NCBI RefSeq assembly: GCF_900091315.1
Contig: NZ_FLSP01000044.1
Location: forward strand, 1-64,000
Source: Streptomyces sp. DI166
Lineage (GTDB): Bacteria; Actinomycetota; Actinomycetes; Streptomycetales; Streptomycetaceae
DNA length: 64,000 bases
Direction: 5' to 3'
The position numbers and the translations under genes are program-made. Below the pieces are notes generated by a model. That model made no database searches. It saw only the letters and a list, made by a program, of their open reading frames with translations, and was not told where the DNA came from. Positions 1-8,787 of the stretch are shown piece after piece (positions within the stretch are counted from its first letter, which is position 1; each line of letters begins with the position of its first letter).

Positions 1-2
1 GG

Positions 3-707
3 GCGCCGCACCCCGCCGCCGCGCCCGCGCCGTACGGCTATCCGCACCCCTCCTACCAGCCCCCGCCGCCGTCCTACTCCACCCCGCCCTACGGCTCCAC
101 CCCGCCGTACGGGCCGGGCATGCCGCCGCCCGAGGGGCCGCGCCGCGGGCGTTCCACGGCGCTGCTGCTCGCCGTGGCGCTGATCGTGGCGGTGGCCGCA
201 GGGGGCTCGGTGTACGCCCTGATGAACAGCTCCGACGACGACGGCACCGAGGGCCGGGGCAGCGGGGGCTCGCCGAGTCCGACCGTGCAGTCGAGCGCGC
301 CGGTCACACCGGGGCCGACGAGCGGCGGGCCGAGCCCGTCGACCTCGCCCTCCCCGTCCGGGGACGGGACCATCCCGGCCGGGTACCTCGGCACCTGGTC
401 CACGACGATCGACAACGCCTCCGGGCTCCACACCCGAAGGCTGACCATCCAGCAGGGCGAAGTGGGCGACACCGTGCTCTCACTGGTCGCGGACGGCGCG
501 GACTACCACTGCGTCTTCCAGGCGTCGCTGGCCGAGGAGCCCGCAGGGGGCGGTTCGCTGGCGATCGGGCCGTCCATCGTCACCGTCGGCGAACCGGCCT
601 CGTCCTGCACCCCCGGCGCCGCCACCACGCTCACGCTCCTCGGCGACGGCAGCCTGGAGCGGGTGAACACGCAGACGGGGGAGAAGCTGACGTACACCCG
701 CGAGTAG
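3..707 (+). CDS. C-terminal part of a membrane-anchored protein (5' end outside window)
   Basis: The frame is open to the left edge, so the ATG at 120 is probably internal. The visible part starts with a Pro/Tyr/Gly-rich stretch (repeated PPY and YG), then one hydrophobic helix (LLLAVALIVAVAAGG), an acidic Ser/Thr/Pro-rich linker, and a compact domain of about 100 residues beginning GYLGTWS with two cysteines. This matches the outer end of a type II-like membrane protein whose N-terminal domain lies upstream. In S. coelicolor the place next to the YbaB/recR group is held, as I recall, by Ser/Thr protein kinases. A kinase with an extracellular sensor is therefore the best guess, but no kinase domain is visible here. 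Confidence 0.6.
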   Translation, partial: APHPAAAPAPYGYPHPSYQPPPPSYSTPPYGSTPPYGPGMPPPEGPRRGRSTALLLAVALIVAVAAGGSVYALMNSSDDDGTEGRGSGGSPSPTVQSSAPVTPGPTSGGPSPSTSPSPSGDGTIPAGYLGTWSTTIDNASGLHTRRLTIQQGEVGDTVLSLVADGADYHCVFQASLAEEPAGGGSLAIGPSIVTVGEPASSCTPGAATTLTLLGDGSLERVNTQTGEKLTYTRE

Positions 708-715
708 AGGACCGG

Positions 716-1426
716 CTACCGGGGCTCCGGCGGCCGCTGCCGGGGCATGTTCGGGCGGGCCGTGCCGCCGGGCGGCAGGGGGAAGCGGCCGTGCACGACC
801 GTGCCGTCCTGGCGGGAGCCGCCCGCCACCGCGCCCTGGATGCCCATCGGAGCCTGACCGGTGCGGAACTCGACCATCCACTCCGCGGTCTCGGTGCGCA
901 CCAGCTCGGTCACGTCGTCGGAGAACCGCCGCAGCACCCCGAGGCACCGCTCGGCCGCCTCGCTCGCCGTGCCCTCCGCGGGGCCCAGCACCTCGCGGAC
1001 GCTCTCCGAGGCCCAGTCGAACTGGAGTACCTGCAGCCGCCGCTGCACCGCCTGCGCCGTGGCCACGTCCCTTATCCACCCGGAGGTGACGCCGAAGAAG
1101 CGGTCCACCCCCACGCAGGAGACGGCCAGCAGCAGCGCCAGATACCCCCAGGGCGCGACCCCGCCCATCGCCCCGGTCAGGTCCAGCAGCGGCAGCGCCG
1201 CCCCGGCGACCGCGCCCAGCGCCGCGCCACCGCGCAGTACGCGGGCCCCGCGCCGCTTCCACACCCGGTCCGCGAGATACCAGGCCGCCGTGTCGAGAGC
1301 CCCCCGCTCCACCCACTGGTACAGCTCGTCCAGCCGTACCGCGGGCTCGCCCCAGTCGCCCGGCGGGAACGCCCGCCCCGTCAGATCGCCCGGTGGATAC
1401 TCGGGCTGCATCTCCGGCTGACCCAC
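716..1426 (-). CDS. SLATT-type two-helix membrane protein
   Basis: About 236 residues. After a Pro-rich N-terminus come two hydrophobic helices close together (LGAVAGAALPLLDL and YLALLLAVSCVGV), followed by a long charged cytoplasmic helical region. That is the layout of SLATT proteins. Small SLATT families are often linked to nucleotide-sensing defence, while larger ones such as this are common single chromosomal genes in Streptomyces. The GTG at 1426 is chosen because GGGAG lies just upstream; ATGs at 1414 and 1468 are alternatives. The gene is convergent with the preceding CDS, with only 8 bp between stops. Function unknown. Confidence 0.65.
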   Translation of the reverse strand: MGQPEMQPEYPPGDLTGRAFPPGDWGEPAVRLDELYQWVERGALDTAAWYLADRVWKRRGARVLRGGAALGAVAGAALPLLDLTGAMGGVAPWGYLALLLAVSCVGVDRFFGVTSGWIRDVATAQAVQRRLQVLQFDWASESVREVLGPAEGTASEAAERCLGVLRRFSDDVTELVRTETAEWMVEFRTGQAPMGIQGAVAGGSRQDGTVVHGRFPLPPGGTARPNMPRQRPPEPR

Positions 1427-1679
1427 CCGGTACTCCCTACCTGATCCGAACCTGCTCCGACCGATCACCTTCCGTCACACTCCGTGACGGCCGACTTCTG
1501 CGCCGAACCTTCCTACCGCCCAACGGGTGGCGAAGAGGCGGCTTTGGCGGCTTTTACGCTCGGAAGGGGCGCTTGATCAGGTATAGGGCTCCCCATCGCC
1601 TCACTCGAAAGAGTGCCGGGGCGACGGGTGGGCGGACCACGTAGGCTCGTTCCAGAAGCCAGACGACAAGGAGCTGATC

Positions 1680-2021
1680 GTGATCCCCGGTGGTGGCCAG
1701 CCCAACATGCAGCAGCTGCTCCAGCAGGCCCAGAAGATGCAGCAGGACCTGGCGAACGCCCAGGAGGAACTGGCGAGGACCGAGGTCGACGGGCAGGCGG
1801 GCGGCGGCCTGGTCAAGGCGACCGTCACCGGCGCCGGTGAGCTGCGCTCTCTCAAGATCGACCCGAAGGCGGTCGACCCGGAGGACACCGAGACCCTCGC
1901 CGACCTGATCGTGGCGGCCGTCCAGGCGGCCAACCAGAACGCCCAGACCCTCCAGCAGCAGAAGCTCGGCCCGCTCGCCCAGGGCCTCGGCGGTGGCGGC
2001 ATCCCCGGCCTCCCCTTCTGA
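1680..2021 (+). CDS. YbaB/EbfC family nucleoid-associated protein
   Basis: 113 residues, normal for the family. The N-terminus is a Gln-rich coiled coil (MQQLLQQAQKMQQDL), followed by the conserved VKATVTGAGELRSLKIDP segment and a Gly-rich C-terminal tail. YbaB/EbfC proteins are small dimeric DNA-binding proteins. In many bacteria they sit between dnaX and recR, as here just before recR. The start is GTG with AAGGAG seven bases upstream. The 68-bp gap to recR and the shared strand suggest one operon. Confidence 0.93.
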   Translation: MIPGGGQPNMQQLLQQAQKMQQDLANAQEELARTEVDGQAGGGLVKATVTGAGELRSLKIDPKAVDPEDTETLADLIVAAVQAANQNAQTLQQQKLGPLAQGLGGGGIPGLPF

Positions 2022-2089
2022 CCTTTCGGAGACGGGCCGCGGCCCTCTACGGTACGTAGTGAAGGAACCCCAGGAAGGACGGCAGTCCG

Positions 2090-2689
2090 TTGTACGAAGG
2101 CGTGGTCCAGGACCTGATCGACGAGCTGGGTCGGCTGCCCGGCGTCGGTCCCAAGAGCGCGCAGCGGATCGCCTTCCACATCCTCCAGGCGGAACCGACC
2201 GACGTACGGCGTCTCGCGCAGGCCCTGATGGAGGTCAAGGCGAAGGTCCGCTTCTGCGCGACCTGCGGCAATGTCGCGCAGGAGGAGCTGTGCGGCATCT
2301 GCCGGGACGCGCGCCGCGACGCCTCGGTGATCTGCGTGGTGGAGGAGCCCAAGGACGTGGTCGCCATCGAGCGCACCCGTGAGTTCCGGGGCCGCTACCA
2401 CGTCCTGGGCGGCGCGATCAGCCCCATCGAGGGCGTGGGCCCCGACGACCTGCGGATAAGGGAACTCCTCGCGCGACTGGCCGACGGGACGGTCACCGAG
2501 CTGATCCTGGCCACGGACCCGAACCTGGAAGGCGAGGCCACGGCCACGTACCTCGCCCGCATGATCAAGCCCATGGGCCTCAAGGTCACCCGCCTGGCCA
2601 GCGGCCTCCCGGTGGGTGGCGACCTGGAATACGCGGACGAGGTCACTCTCGGCCGCGCCTTCGAGGGGAGACGACTCCTAGATGTCTGA
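2090..2689 (+). CDS. recR: Recombination protein RecR
   Basis: 199 residues, full length. RecR works with RecF and RecO to load RecA on gapped DNA. Visible in order: a helix-hairpin-helix (LGRLPGVGPKSAQRIAFHIL), the C4 zinc finger (CATCGN..., then CGIC), and a Toprim domain with VVEEPKDV and the ATDPNLEGEATA motif. The start is TTG with AGGAAGGA upstream. It overlaps the next gene by 8 bases, which suggests translational coupling. Confidence 0.97.
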   Translation: MYEGVVQDLIDELGRLPGVGPKSAQRIAFHILQAEPTDVRRLAQALMEVKAKVRFCATCGNVAQEELCGICRDARRDASVICVVEEPKDVVAIERTREFRGRYHVLGGAISPIEGVGPDDLRIRELLARLADGTVTELILATDPNLEGEATATYLARMIKPMGLKVTRLASGLPVGGDLEYADEVTLGRAFEGRRLLDV

Positions 2690-3344
2690 CGCCACGCTGC
2701 ACGCGACGAACCAGGACCCGGACGACTTCGCGGTCCAGATCGCGGACCAGGTAGAGAGCTTCCTCGTCGCCGTCATGGAGGTGGCGAAGGGCGACGAACC
2801 GGAGTCGGCGATCCCCTTCCTGCTGCTGGAGGTCTCCCAACTGCTGCTGGCCGGCGGCCGGCTGGGCGCGCACGAGGACATCGTCCCCGAGGAGCGCTAC
2901 GAGCCGGACCTCGGCCCGGAGCCGGACGTGGACGAACTGCGCGAGAGGCTGGCCCGGCTGCTGGAGCCGGTGGACGTCTACTCGGAGGTCTTCGACCCGT
3001 ACGAGCCCCGCAAGGCGCCCGTACCGGCCCGGATCTCCGACGACCTCGCCGACGTCATCACCGACCTGCGCCACGGCATGGCCCACTACCGCGCGGGCCG
3101 CACCACGGAGGCGCTGTGGTGGTGGCAGTTCTCCTACTTCTCCAACTGGGGCTCCACCGCCTCGGCCACCTTGCGCGCCCTCCAGTCCGTCCTGGCCCAC
3201 GTCCGCCTGAACCAGCCCCTGGAGGAGCTGGACGGCCTGGACACCGACCAGTCCATGGGCGACGACACCCTGGAGTTCGAGGCGGGCCGCGTGATGGCGG
3301 AGGAGATCGCGGGGCCGCTGGGCCTGGGCCGCCCGGCGAAGTAG
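2682..3344 (+). CDS. DUF5063 family protein
   Basis: 220 residues, acidic, with no signal peptide or membrane helix. It shows conserved aromatic positions (WWWQFSYFSNWG) and a helical pattern typical of the DUF5063 proteins that follow recR in Streptomyces. Its ATG lies inside the end of recR (8-nt overlap), so it is probably translated with recR. Biochemical role unknown; the constant position after recR hints at DNA maintenance, but that is only inference. Confidence 0.8.
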   Translation: MSDATLHATNQDPDDFAVQIADQVESFLVAVMEVAKGDEPESAIPFLLLEVSQLLLAGGRLGAHEDIVPEERYEPDLGPEPDVDELRERLARLLEPVDVYSEVFDPYEPRKAPVPARISDDLADVITDLRHGMAHYRAGRTTEALWWWQFSYFSNWGSTASATLRALQSVLAHVRLNQPLEELDGLDTDQSMGDDTLEFEAGRVMAEEIAGPLGLGRPAK

Positions 3345-3434
3345 GACCCGACCGGATCACCGCGAACCGGCCCCCTGACAGGGAGAGCGGAACTACGCTG
3401 GGTAGTCGACGGCGTATCACCCCTGGGGGCCGCG

Positions 3435-4277
3435 ATGTCGGGTCGGAACAGCTCCAAGTCCAACACCAAGTCCAACTCCAACTCCCAGCCGCCGGTCGCC
3501 TGGCGTTACAGCGGCGACCAGATGAAACGCTGGCGCATCAAGGCGGACATCACCCGCGAACAGCTCGCCTCCGCTGCGAACTACTCCCCGGAAACCATCA
3601 TGTCGATGGAACGCGGGGTACGCCGGCCGACGCCGCGCGTCCTCGACATCGCCGATGAACTGTGCGGCGCGGAAGGCATGTTGAGCGCGGGCAAGCAGTT
3701 CCTGGACCGCGAACGGTTTCCGGCGCGGGCGCAGGACTTCATGGAGCGGGAGAGGGAGGCGACCAACGTCTGGTGGTACGACGTCTCGCTCGTACCCGGG
3801 CTGTTGCAGACGGAGGAGTACGCGCGTGCCCTCATCGACAGCCGCATCCCGCCTCTGGACGAGGAGACGGTGCAAGAGCGCGTCGCGGGTCGCATGGAAC
3901 GGCAGTTGATCCTCACCGAACGGAAACCGCCGGTGGGTTTGAGCTTCGTCCTGTACGAGGCTGTACTCCGCGCACCGCAGGTGAACGCCGCACAGCTGCG
4001 CCACCTGTTGGAGGTGGGGCAGCTGCGGAACGTCGTGTTGCAGGTGCTTCCCTTCGAACGAGCCATCAGCGATGCGCTCTTGGGTTCCATGGTGCTGCTG
4101 GAGACCCGTGACCACGAGCGATGCGCTTTCTCCGAAGGGCCATTCGCCAGCGAGCTTTCGGCTGATCCGGGGGTTGTCAGCCGGGTCACCGAGCGGCTTA
4201 GCATGATCCGCACGCAGGCTCTCGGGCCCGATGAGTCGGCCCAATTCATCGAGCGGATGGTGGACAGCCGTGATTGA
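3435..4277 (+). CDS. Helix-turn-helix DUF5753 (Scr1-type) regulator
   Basis: 280 residues. A Ser/Asn-rich tail is followed by an XRE-type HTH (LKRWRIKADITREQLASAAN-like, then SPETIMSMERGVRRPTP). The long C-terminal half is of the DUF5753 type (PGLLQTEEYARALI, ERQLILTERKPP, ..FSEGPFASE). These genes occur in many copies in streptomycetes and are nearly always followed by a DUF397 gene, as here with an 8-nt overlap. The pair is often described as antitoxin-like regulator plus small partner; most members are uncharacterised. Confidence 0.9.
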   Translation: MSGRNSSKSNTKSNSNSQPPVAWRYSGDQMKRWRIKADITREQLASAANYSPETIMSMERGVRRPTPRVLDIADELCGAEGMLSAGKQFLDRERFPARAQDFMEREREATNVWWYDVSLVPGLLQTEEYARALIDSRIPPLDEETVQERVAGRMERQLILTERKPPVGLSFVLYEAVLRAPQVNAAQLRHLLEVGQLRNVVLQVLPFERAISDALLGSMVLLETRDHERCAFSEGPFASELSADPGVVSRVTERLSMIRTQALGPDESAQFIERMVDSRD

Positions 4278-4521
4278 CCAGCGGAAGTGGTTCAAGTCCA
4301 GCTACAGCGACAACGAGGGCGGTGCCTGCGTCGAGGTCGCGCTCGACTGGTTCAAGTCCGGCTACAGCGACAGTGAGGGCGGTAACAGCGTCGAAGTAGC
4401 GTTCGCCACCCGCATCCACGTCCGTGACTCCAAGACGCCGACGGGCCCTGAACTCCACCTCGCCGCCCCTGCCTGGGCGGCTTTCCTCTCCGGAGTTTCC
4501 GCAGGTCGGCCCGGAGCTTGA
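4270..4521 (+). CDS. DUF397 protein with internal tandem duplication
   Basis: About 83 residues. The GTG at 4270 overlaps the end of the DUF5753 gene by 8 bases and is preferred over the ATG at 4231, which lies well inside that gene. DUF397 proteins usually have one W.KSSYS..EGG.CVEVA block. Here the block occurs twice in tandem (WFKSSYSDNEGG, then WFKSGYSDSEGG), the second having lost the Cys (NSVEVA instead of ACVEVA). The C-terminus (VRDSKTPTGPEL..AAWAAFL) is typical. Function unknown; likely partner of the upstream regulator. Confidence 0.85.
   Translation: MIDQRKWFKSSYSDNEGGACVEVALDWFKSGYSDSEGGNSVEVAFATRIHVRDSKTPTGPELHLAAPAWAAFLSGVSAGRPGA
4288..4407 (+). repeat. 60-bp tandem duplication inside the DUF397 gene
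   Basis: Two adjacent 60-bp units, 4288-4347 and 4348-4407, each beginning TGGTTCAAGTCC. They are clearly homologous but have diverged at several codons, so the duplication is not brand new. Being an exact multiple of three, it keeps the frame and adds 20 residues. Confidence 0.9.
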
Positions 4522-4806
4522 GCCTCGGGCCCCGAGCCCTTCCATGGGTTTTCGGGATGTGGGTTTTTGGTTGAAAACCAACCAACCAGCCAAGTCTGAA
4601 GGTGAGTTGAGGCGTCGTACCTCAAATGAGTGACGTTCTGTGAACAACTTGCTTCGCAGCGTGATGCCGCCCTAGGTTCGCGGCACATAGATCGGCCCCG
4701 GTCGGTGCGCCAACACCGGCTCCGGGGCCTAACCGACGAGCGAATCGGACCTTCGATCGTGGCTTACGACAACCCTAGCGCCGCACTGCCGTCCCCGTCC
4801 CACCCG

Positions 4807-5805
4807 ATGGCCAAAACGGGTTACGGCAAACGCTCCGCAGGTGACGAAGACCCGCACGCCGACCCGGACTTCGCACATCTGAGCCTCCGGGACCGCGAGA
4901 TCGCCGTCTTCGTCGACCACCTCGAAGAGGGCCACGCGATGGGCTACAAGGCCATCGCGGCCGGCCACCCCCGCTACGGCCAGCAGGCCGTGCGCACGTC
5001 ACTGGGCCGCATCACGGCCGCCGGCCACCTGCGCTGGATCAAGGAGCACATCACCATCGAGGACAACTCGATGCGCTGGGTGACGCGTACGTACTGGCAG
5101 CGCACGCCCCGGTCGCCGGAGTGGTGGGCGAAGTTCGCGGAGGAGCGGCACGGCAAGGACGTGACCGAGGAGTACATGTCGGGTCTGGTCCGCGGCGAGC
5201 CGAACGAAGAGCCGGAGCCGGAGCCGGACGTGGTGCCGGAGCCGGATGCGGTGCCGGAGCCAGATGAGGAACCGGCCGAGCAGCCGAGCACTGCCTACCA
5301 GGCCCTCGCGGACGTGCGCGCCGCCGACGACCGTATGCCGCTGTCCGAGCGCGACTGCCGCTCCCTCGAACCGCTCGCCGCCGAATGGCTGTCCCGTGGC
5401 GCGTCGCCGCGCGACCTCGTCAAGGCCCTGACGGAAGGGCTGCCGCCCGCCGTCACCAACCCGGGCGGACTCGCCCGCACCCGACTGGAGAACAAGATGC
5501 CCCCGAAGAAGGCGAAGATCCGGCAGAGGACGGCCCGCCGTGGCCGGGTGACCCGCGTGCTCATGTTCTGTCCGCTGTGCGACCGGGACGAGCGGACGAC
5601 CGAGATCGTGAACGGCCTGTGCCGCGACTGCCTGGCGGAGATCGAGGCGGAAGGCCCCGAGCCCGGGTACGTCCCACCGACGTTCCTCCCCGGCCCGCGC
5701 GCCGGCGACAGTCTGCCCGGCGTCGACGAGCCCATCGACGTCACCGAGCCCATCGACGTCACCGAGCGCGTCGAGGCACTGCGCCGCGCGGCGGGGCTGC
5801 GGTGA
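4807..5805 (+). CDS. HTH protein with C-terminal zinc finger
   Basis: About 332 residues from the ATG at 4807; a GTG at 4759 could extend it. The N-terminal part (LSLRDREIAVFVDHLEEGHAM onwards) reads as a winged-helix/MarR-like domain of a type common in Streptomyces. It is followed by an acidic PEPEPD repeat linker, a helical region, and a C-terminal CPLCxRDE...CRDC zinc knuckle. Near the end IDVTEP is repeated. No ATPase or nuclease motif is seen. It is probably a DNA-binding regulator of unknown target, and probably accessory, because it lies between the DUF397 pair and a broken gene. Confidence 0.7.
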   Translation: MAKTGYGKRSAGDEDPHADPDFAHLSLRDREIAVFVDHLEEGHAMGYKAIAAGHPRYGQQAVRTSLGRITAAGHLRWIKEHITIEDNSMRWVTRTYWQRTPRSPEWWAKFAEERHGKDVTEEYMSGLVRGEPNEEPEPEPDVVPEPDAVPEPDEEPAEQPSTAYQALADVRAADDRMPLSERDCRSLEPLAAEWLSRGASPRDLVKALTEGLPPAVTNPGGLARTRLENKMPPKKAKIRQRTARRGRVTRVLMFCPLCDRDERTTEIVNGLCRDCLAEIEAEGPEPGYVPPTFLPGPRAGDSLPGVDEPIDVTEPIDVTERVEALRRAAGLR

Positions 5806-5855
5806 GGGTGCGGCAGGTTTCGGTCGGGGCACCATGGAGCCAAGGAGGCGACGCC

Positions 5856-6088
5856 ATGACCCCCAGGACCGAAGACCGGCCGCTGCCTTGACCTGGACCT
5901 TTCCCTTGATGAACTCCAGCCGCACGGTCTCCGGCGCATGGCGTTCCAGTTCCTCGAACTCCTCGACGGACATCAAGGACCGCCGCTACCGGCACACGGA
6001 GAAGCTGCCCTTCGGTGCCGCCGTCCAGCTCCCGGACCCGGTGAACATCACGCTCGACACGGAGCCCCTCAAGGAATTCGCGGACTGA
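5856..6088 (+). pseudogene. Uma2-family nuclease gene broken by internal inversion and deletion
   Basis: Three pieces of one Uma2 (DUF820, PD-(D/E)XK) gene remain. A start with a good ribosome site (AGGAGGCG then ATG at 5856) encodes MTPRTEDRPLP. On the opposite strand, about 5976 down to 5885, is a typical Uma2 N-terminal stretch (MSVEEFEELERHAPETVRLE, then FIKGKVQVK). Back on the plus strand, 5972-6088, is the Uma2 C-terminus (LPFGAAVQLPDPVNITLD). The catalytic core between them is missing. An inversion of the N-terminal block plus loss of the middle explains this. The gene cannot give an active protein. Confidence 0.75.
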
Positions 6089-6246
6089 GAATCCCTGCGC
6101 CCTGTGACGCGTCGCACTTTTCCCGACCGGCATTGCCGGGCATGCGCTGACCTGGGCGCCGGAATCTCACGATGCGATACCAAGAAGGTGAAATTCCCGC
6201 GCTCGTTAAACTGAGCCGACACACACGGACTGAGCGAGGAGCGCAC

Positions 6247-7524
6247 GTGGGCCTTGTCGTGCAGAAGTACGGAGGCTCCTCCGTAGCCGATGCCGAGGGC
6301 ATCAAGCGCGTCGCCAAGCGGATCGTGGAAGCGAAGAAGAACGGCCACCAAGTGGTCGTCGTCGTTTCCGCGATGGGCGACACGACGGACGAGCTGATCG
6401 ATCTCGCCGAGCAGGTATCCCCGATGCCTGCGGGGCGTGAGTTCGACATGCTGCTGACCGCCGGGGAGCGGATCTCCATGGCACTGCTGGCCATGGCGAT
6501 CAAAAACCTGGGCCACGAGGCCCAGTCCTTCACCGGCAGCCAGGCCGGTGTCATCACCGACTCGGTCCACAACAAAGCCCGGATCATCGATGTCACGCCG
6601 GGCCGGATCCGGCAGTCCCTGGACGCGGGCAACATCGCCATCGTCGCCGGGTTCCAGGGCGTCAGCCAGGACAAGAAGGACATCACCACGCTCGGCCGCG
6701 GCGGTTCCGACACCACCGCCGTCGCCCTGGCCGCCGCCCTCGACGCCGAGGTCTGCGAGATCTACACCGACGTGGACGGCGTGTTCACCGCCGACCCGCG
6801 CGTGGTGAAGAAGGCGAAGAAGATCGACTGGATCTCCTTCGAGGACATGCTGGAGCTGGCCAGCTCCGGGTCGAAGGTGCTGCTCCACCGCTGTGTGGAG
6901 TACGCCCGTCGCTACAACATCCCGATCCATGTGCGCTCCAGCTTCAGCGGGCTCAAGGGCACCTGGGTCAGCAGCGAGCCGATTCAGCAAGGGGACAAGA
7001 AGGTGGAGCAGGCCATCATCTCCGGTGTCGCGCACGACACCTCCGAGGCCAAGATCACGGTCGTCGGCGTGCCGGACAAGCCGGGCGAGGCCGCCGCGAT
7101 CTTCCGGACGATCTCGGACGCCGAGATCAACATCGACATGATCGTGCAGAACGTGTCCGCCGCCTCCACCGGGCTGACGGACATCTCCTTCACCCTCCCC
7201 AAGGCCGAGGGCCGCAAGGCCATCGACGCCCTGGAGAAGAACAAGCACGGCATCGGCTTCGACTCGCTGCGCTACGACGACCAGATCGGCAAGATCTCCC
7301 TGGTCGGCGCCGGTATGAAGACCAACCCGGGCGTCACCGCGGACTTCTTCACCGCGCTGTCCGACGCGGGCGTGAACATCGAGCTGATCTCCACCTCGGA
7401 GATCCGTATCTCGGTGGTCACCCGCGCCGACGACGTCAACGAGGCCGTACGCGCCGTGCACACCGCCTTCGGGCTCGACTCCGACAGCGACGAGGCCGTC
7501 GTCTACGGAGGCACGGGCCGCTGA
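6247..7524 (+). CDS. ask: Aspartate kinase
   Basis: 425 residues. It phosphorylates aspartate, the first step to lysine, threonine, methionine and diaminopimelate. The kinase domain opens with VVQKYGGSSVAD and contains GRGGSDTTAVALAAAL and EIYTDVDGVFTADPR. Two ACT domains follow (ITVVGVPDKPGEAAAIF and ISLVGAGMKTNPGVTADFF), the lysine/threonine feedback sites. The GTG at 6247 is chosen because the conserved N-terminus begins right there. asd follows with a 1-nt overlap. An internal GTG at 7003 may give a separate beta subunit (see that entry). Confidence 0.97.
   Translation: MGLVVQKYGGSSVADAEGIKRVAKRIVEAKKNGHQVVVVVSAMGDTTDELIDLAEQVSPMPAGREFDMLLTAGERISMALLAMAIKNLGHEAQSFTGSQAGVITDSVHNKARIIDVTPGRIRQSLDAGNIAIVAGFQGVSQDKKDITTLGRGGSDTTAVALAAALDAEVCEIYTDVDGVFTADPRVVKKAKKIDWISFEDMLELASSGSKVLLHRCVEYARRYNIPIHVRSSFSGLKGTWVSSEPIQQGDKKVEQAIISGVAHDTSEAKITVVGVPDKPGEAAAIFRTISDAEINIDMIVQNVSAASTGLTDISFTLPKAEGRKAIDALEKNKHGIGFDSLRYDDQIGKISLVGAGMKTNPGVTADFFTALSDAGVNIELISTSEIRISVVTRADDVNEAVRAVHTAFGLDSDSDEAVVYGGTGR
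7003..7524 (+). other. Probable internal start for the aspartate kinase beta subunit
   Basis: In-frame GTG at codon 253 of ask, preceded by CAAGGGG with eight bases of spacing. The product would begin VEQAIISGVA and comprise both ACT domains, about 173 residues. In Corynebacterium glutamicum and several actinomycetes the lysC beta subunit is made from exactly this in-frame site, at the homologous position. The ribosome site is seen; use of the start is inference from those relatives. Confidence 0.65.
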
Positions 7525-8582
7525 TGTCCGGCACCCGACGGCCGACACTCGCGGTCGTGGGAGCGACCGGAGCGGTCGGCACGGTGATGCTCCAGATCCT
7601 GTCCCAGCACGCGGACATCTGGGGCGAGATCCGCCTGGTCGCCTCACCGCGCTCGGCCGGCCGCAAGCTGGCCGTGCGCGGCGAGGAGGTCGAGGTCGTG
7701 GCTCTGGCCGAGGAGGTCTTCGACGGGGTCGACGTCGCCATGTTCGACGTACCCGACGAGGTCGCCGCCCACTGGGCCCCGATCGCCGCCGCGCGCGGCG
7801 CGGTGGTCGTGGACAACTCCGGTGCCTTCCGCATGGACCCGGAGGTGCCGCTGGTCGTCCCCGAGGTCAACGCGCACGCGGCCCGGACCCGGCCGCGCGG
7901 CATCATCGCCAACCCCAACTGCACGACCCTCTCCATGATCGTGGCGCTCGGCGCCCTGCACGCCGAGTTCGGCCTGCGCGAGCTGGTGGTCTCCTCCTAC
8001 CAGGCGGTCAGCGGCGCGGGCCGGGCCGGCGTGGAGACCCTGCGCCGGCAGTTGTCGCTGGTCGCCGGAACCGAGCTGGGCACCAGCCCCGGCGACGTCC
8101 GGCGGGCCGTGGGCGACGACACCGGGCCGTTCCCGGAGCCGGTCGCGCTGAACGTCGTGCCCTGGGCCGGGACCTGCCGCGAGGACGGCTGGTCGTCGGA
8201 GGAGATGAAGGTACGGGACGAGTCCCGCAAGATCCTCGGCCTGCCGAAGCTGCCCGTGGCCGTCACCTGCGTCCGCGTCCCGGTGATCACCACGCACTCC
8301 CTCACCGTGCACGCCCGCTTCGAGGACGAGGTCACCGTCGCGCGGGCCCGCGAGATCCTCGCCACAGCCCCCGGAGTCGTCCTGTTCGACAACCCGGAGG
8401 CGGGGGAGTTCCCCACACCCGCCGACGCGGTGGGCACCGACCCCACCTGGGTGGGCCGGGTGCGCCGGGCCCTGGACGACCCGACCGCGCTCGAACTCTT
8501 CGTCTGCGGCGACAACTTGCGCAAGGGAGCGGCGCTGAACACCGCGCAGATCGCCGAACTGGTGGCGACGGAGTTTTCGTGA
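7524..8582 (+). CDS. asd: Aspartate-semialdehyde dehydrogenase
   Basis: 352 residues. It reduces aspartyl phosphate to aspartate semialdehyde with NADPH. Visible: the Rossmann start (LAVVGATGAVGTVML), the catalytic cysteine in NPNCTT, the SYQAVSGAGRAG motif, and a conserved histidine in the substrate domain. It starts on the last base of the ask stop (TGATG), so the two are translationally coupled. Confidence 0.96.
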   Translation: MSGTRRPTLAVVGATGAVGTVMLQILSQHADIWGEIRLVASPRSAGRKLAVRGEEVEVVALAEEVFDGVDVAMFDVPDEVAAHWAPIAAARGAVVVDNSGAFRMDPEVPLVVPEVNAHAARTRPRGIIANPNCTTLSMIVALGALHAEFGLRELVVSSYQAVSGAGRAGVETLRRQLSLVAGTELGTSPGDVRRAVGDDTGPFPEPVALNVVPWAGTCREDGWSSEEMKVRDESRKILGLPKLPVAVTCVRVPVITTHSLTVHARFEDEVTVARAREILATAPGVVLFDNPEAGEFPTPADAVGTDPTWVGRVRRALDDPTALELFVCGDNLRKGAALNTAQIAELVATEFS

Positions 8583-8787
8583 GCGTGACCCTTGGCCGGA
8601 AAACTCCGGGGGCCTGCCGCGAAACGTTTGTAGGATCTGCGTGAAAGATGTGCGTCGGATAATGGTCCGTGCCACTTGAACAGGACCTCTTCGGCGTTCG
8701 AAGATTTCCTCCCCGTCCCCCGCAACCGCGCGGAGGGCGGGGAGCGTCTTTGCGGTCGCCTGTCGGTGGGCGCGCGGGCGCGTTTTC

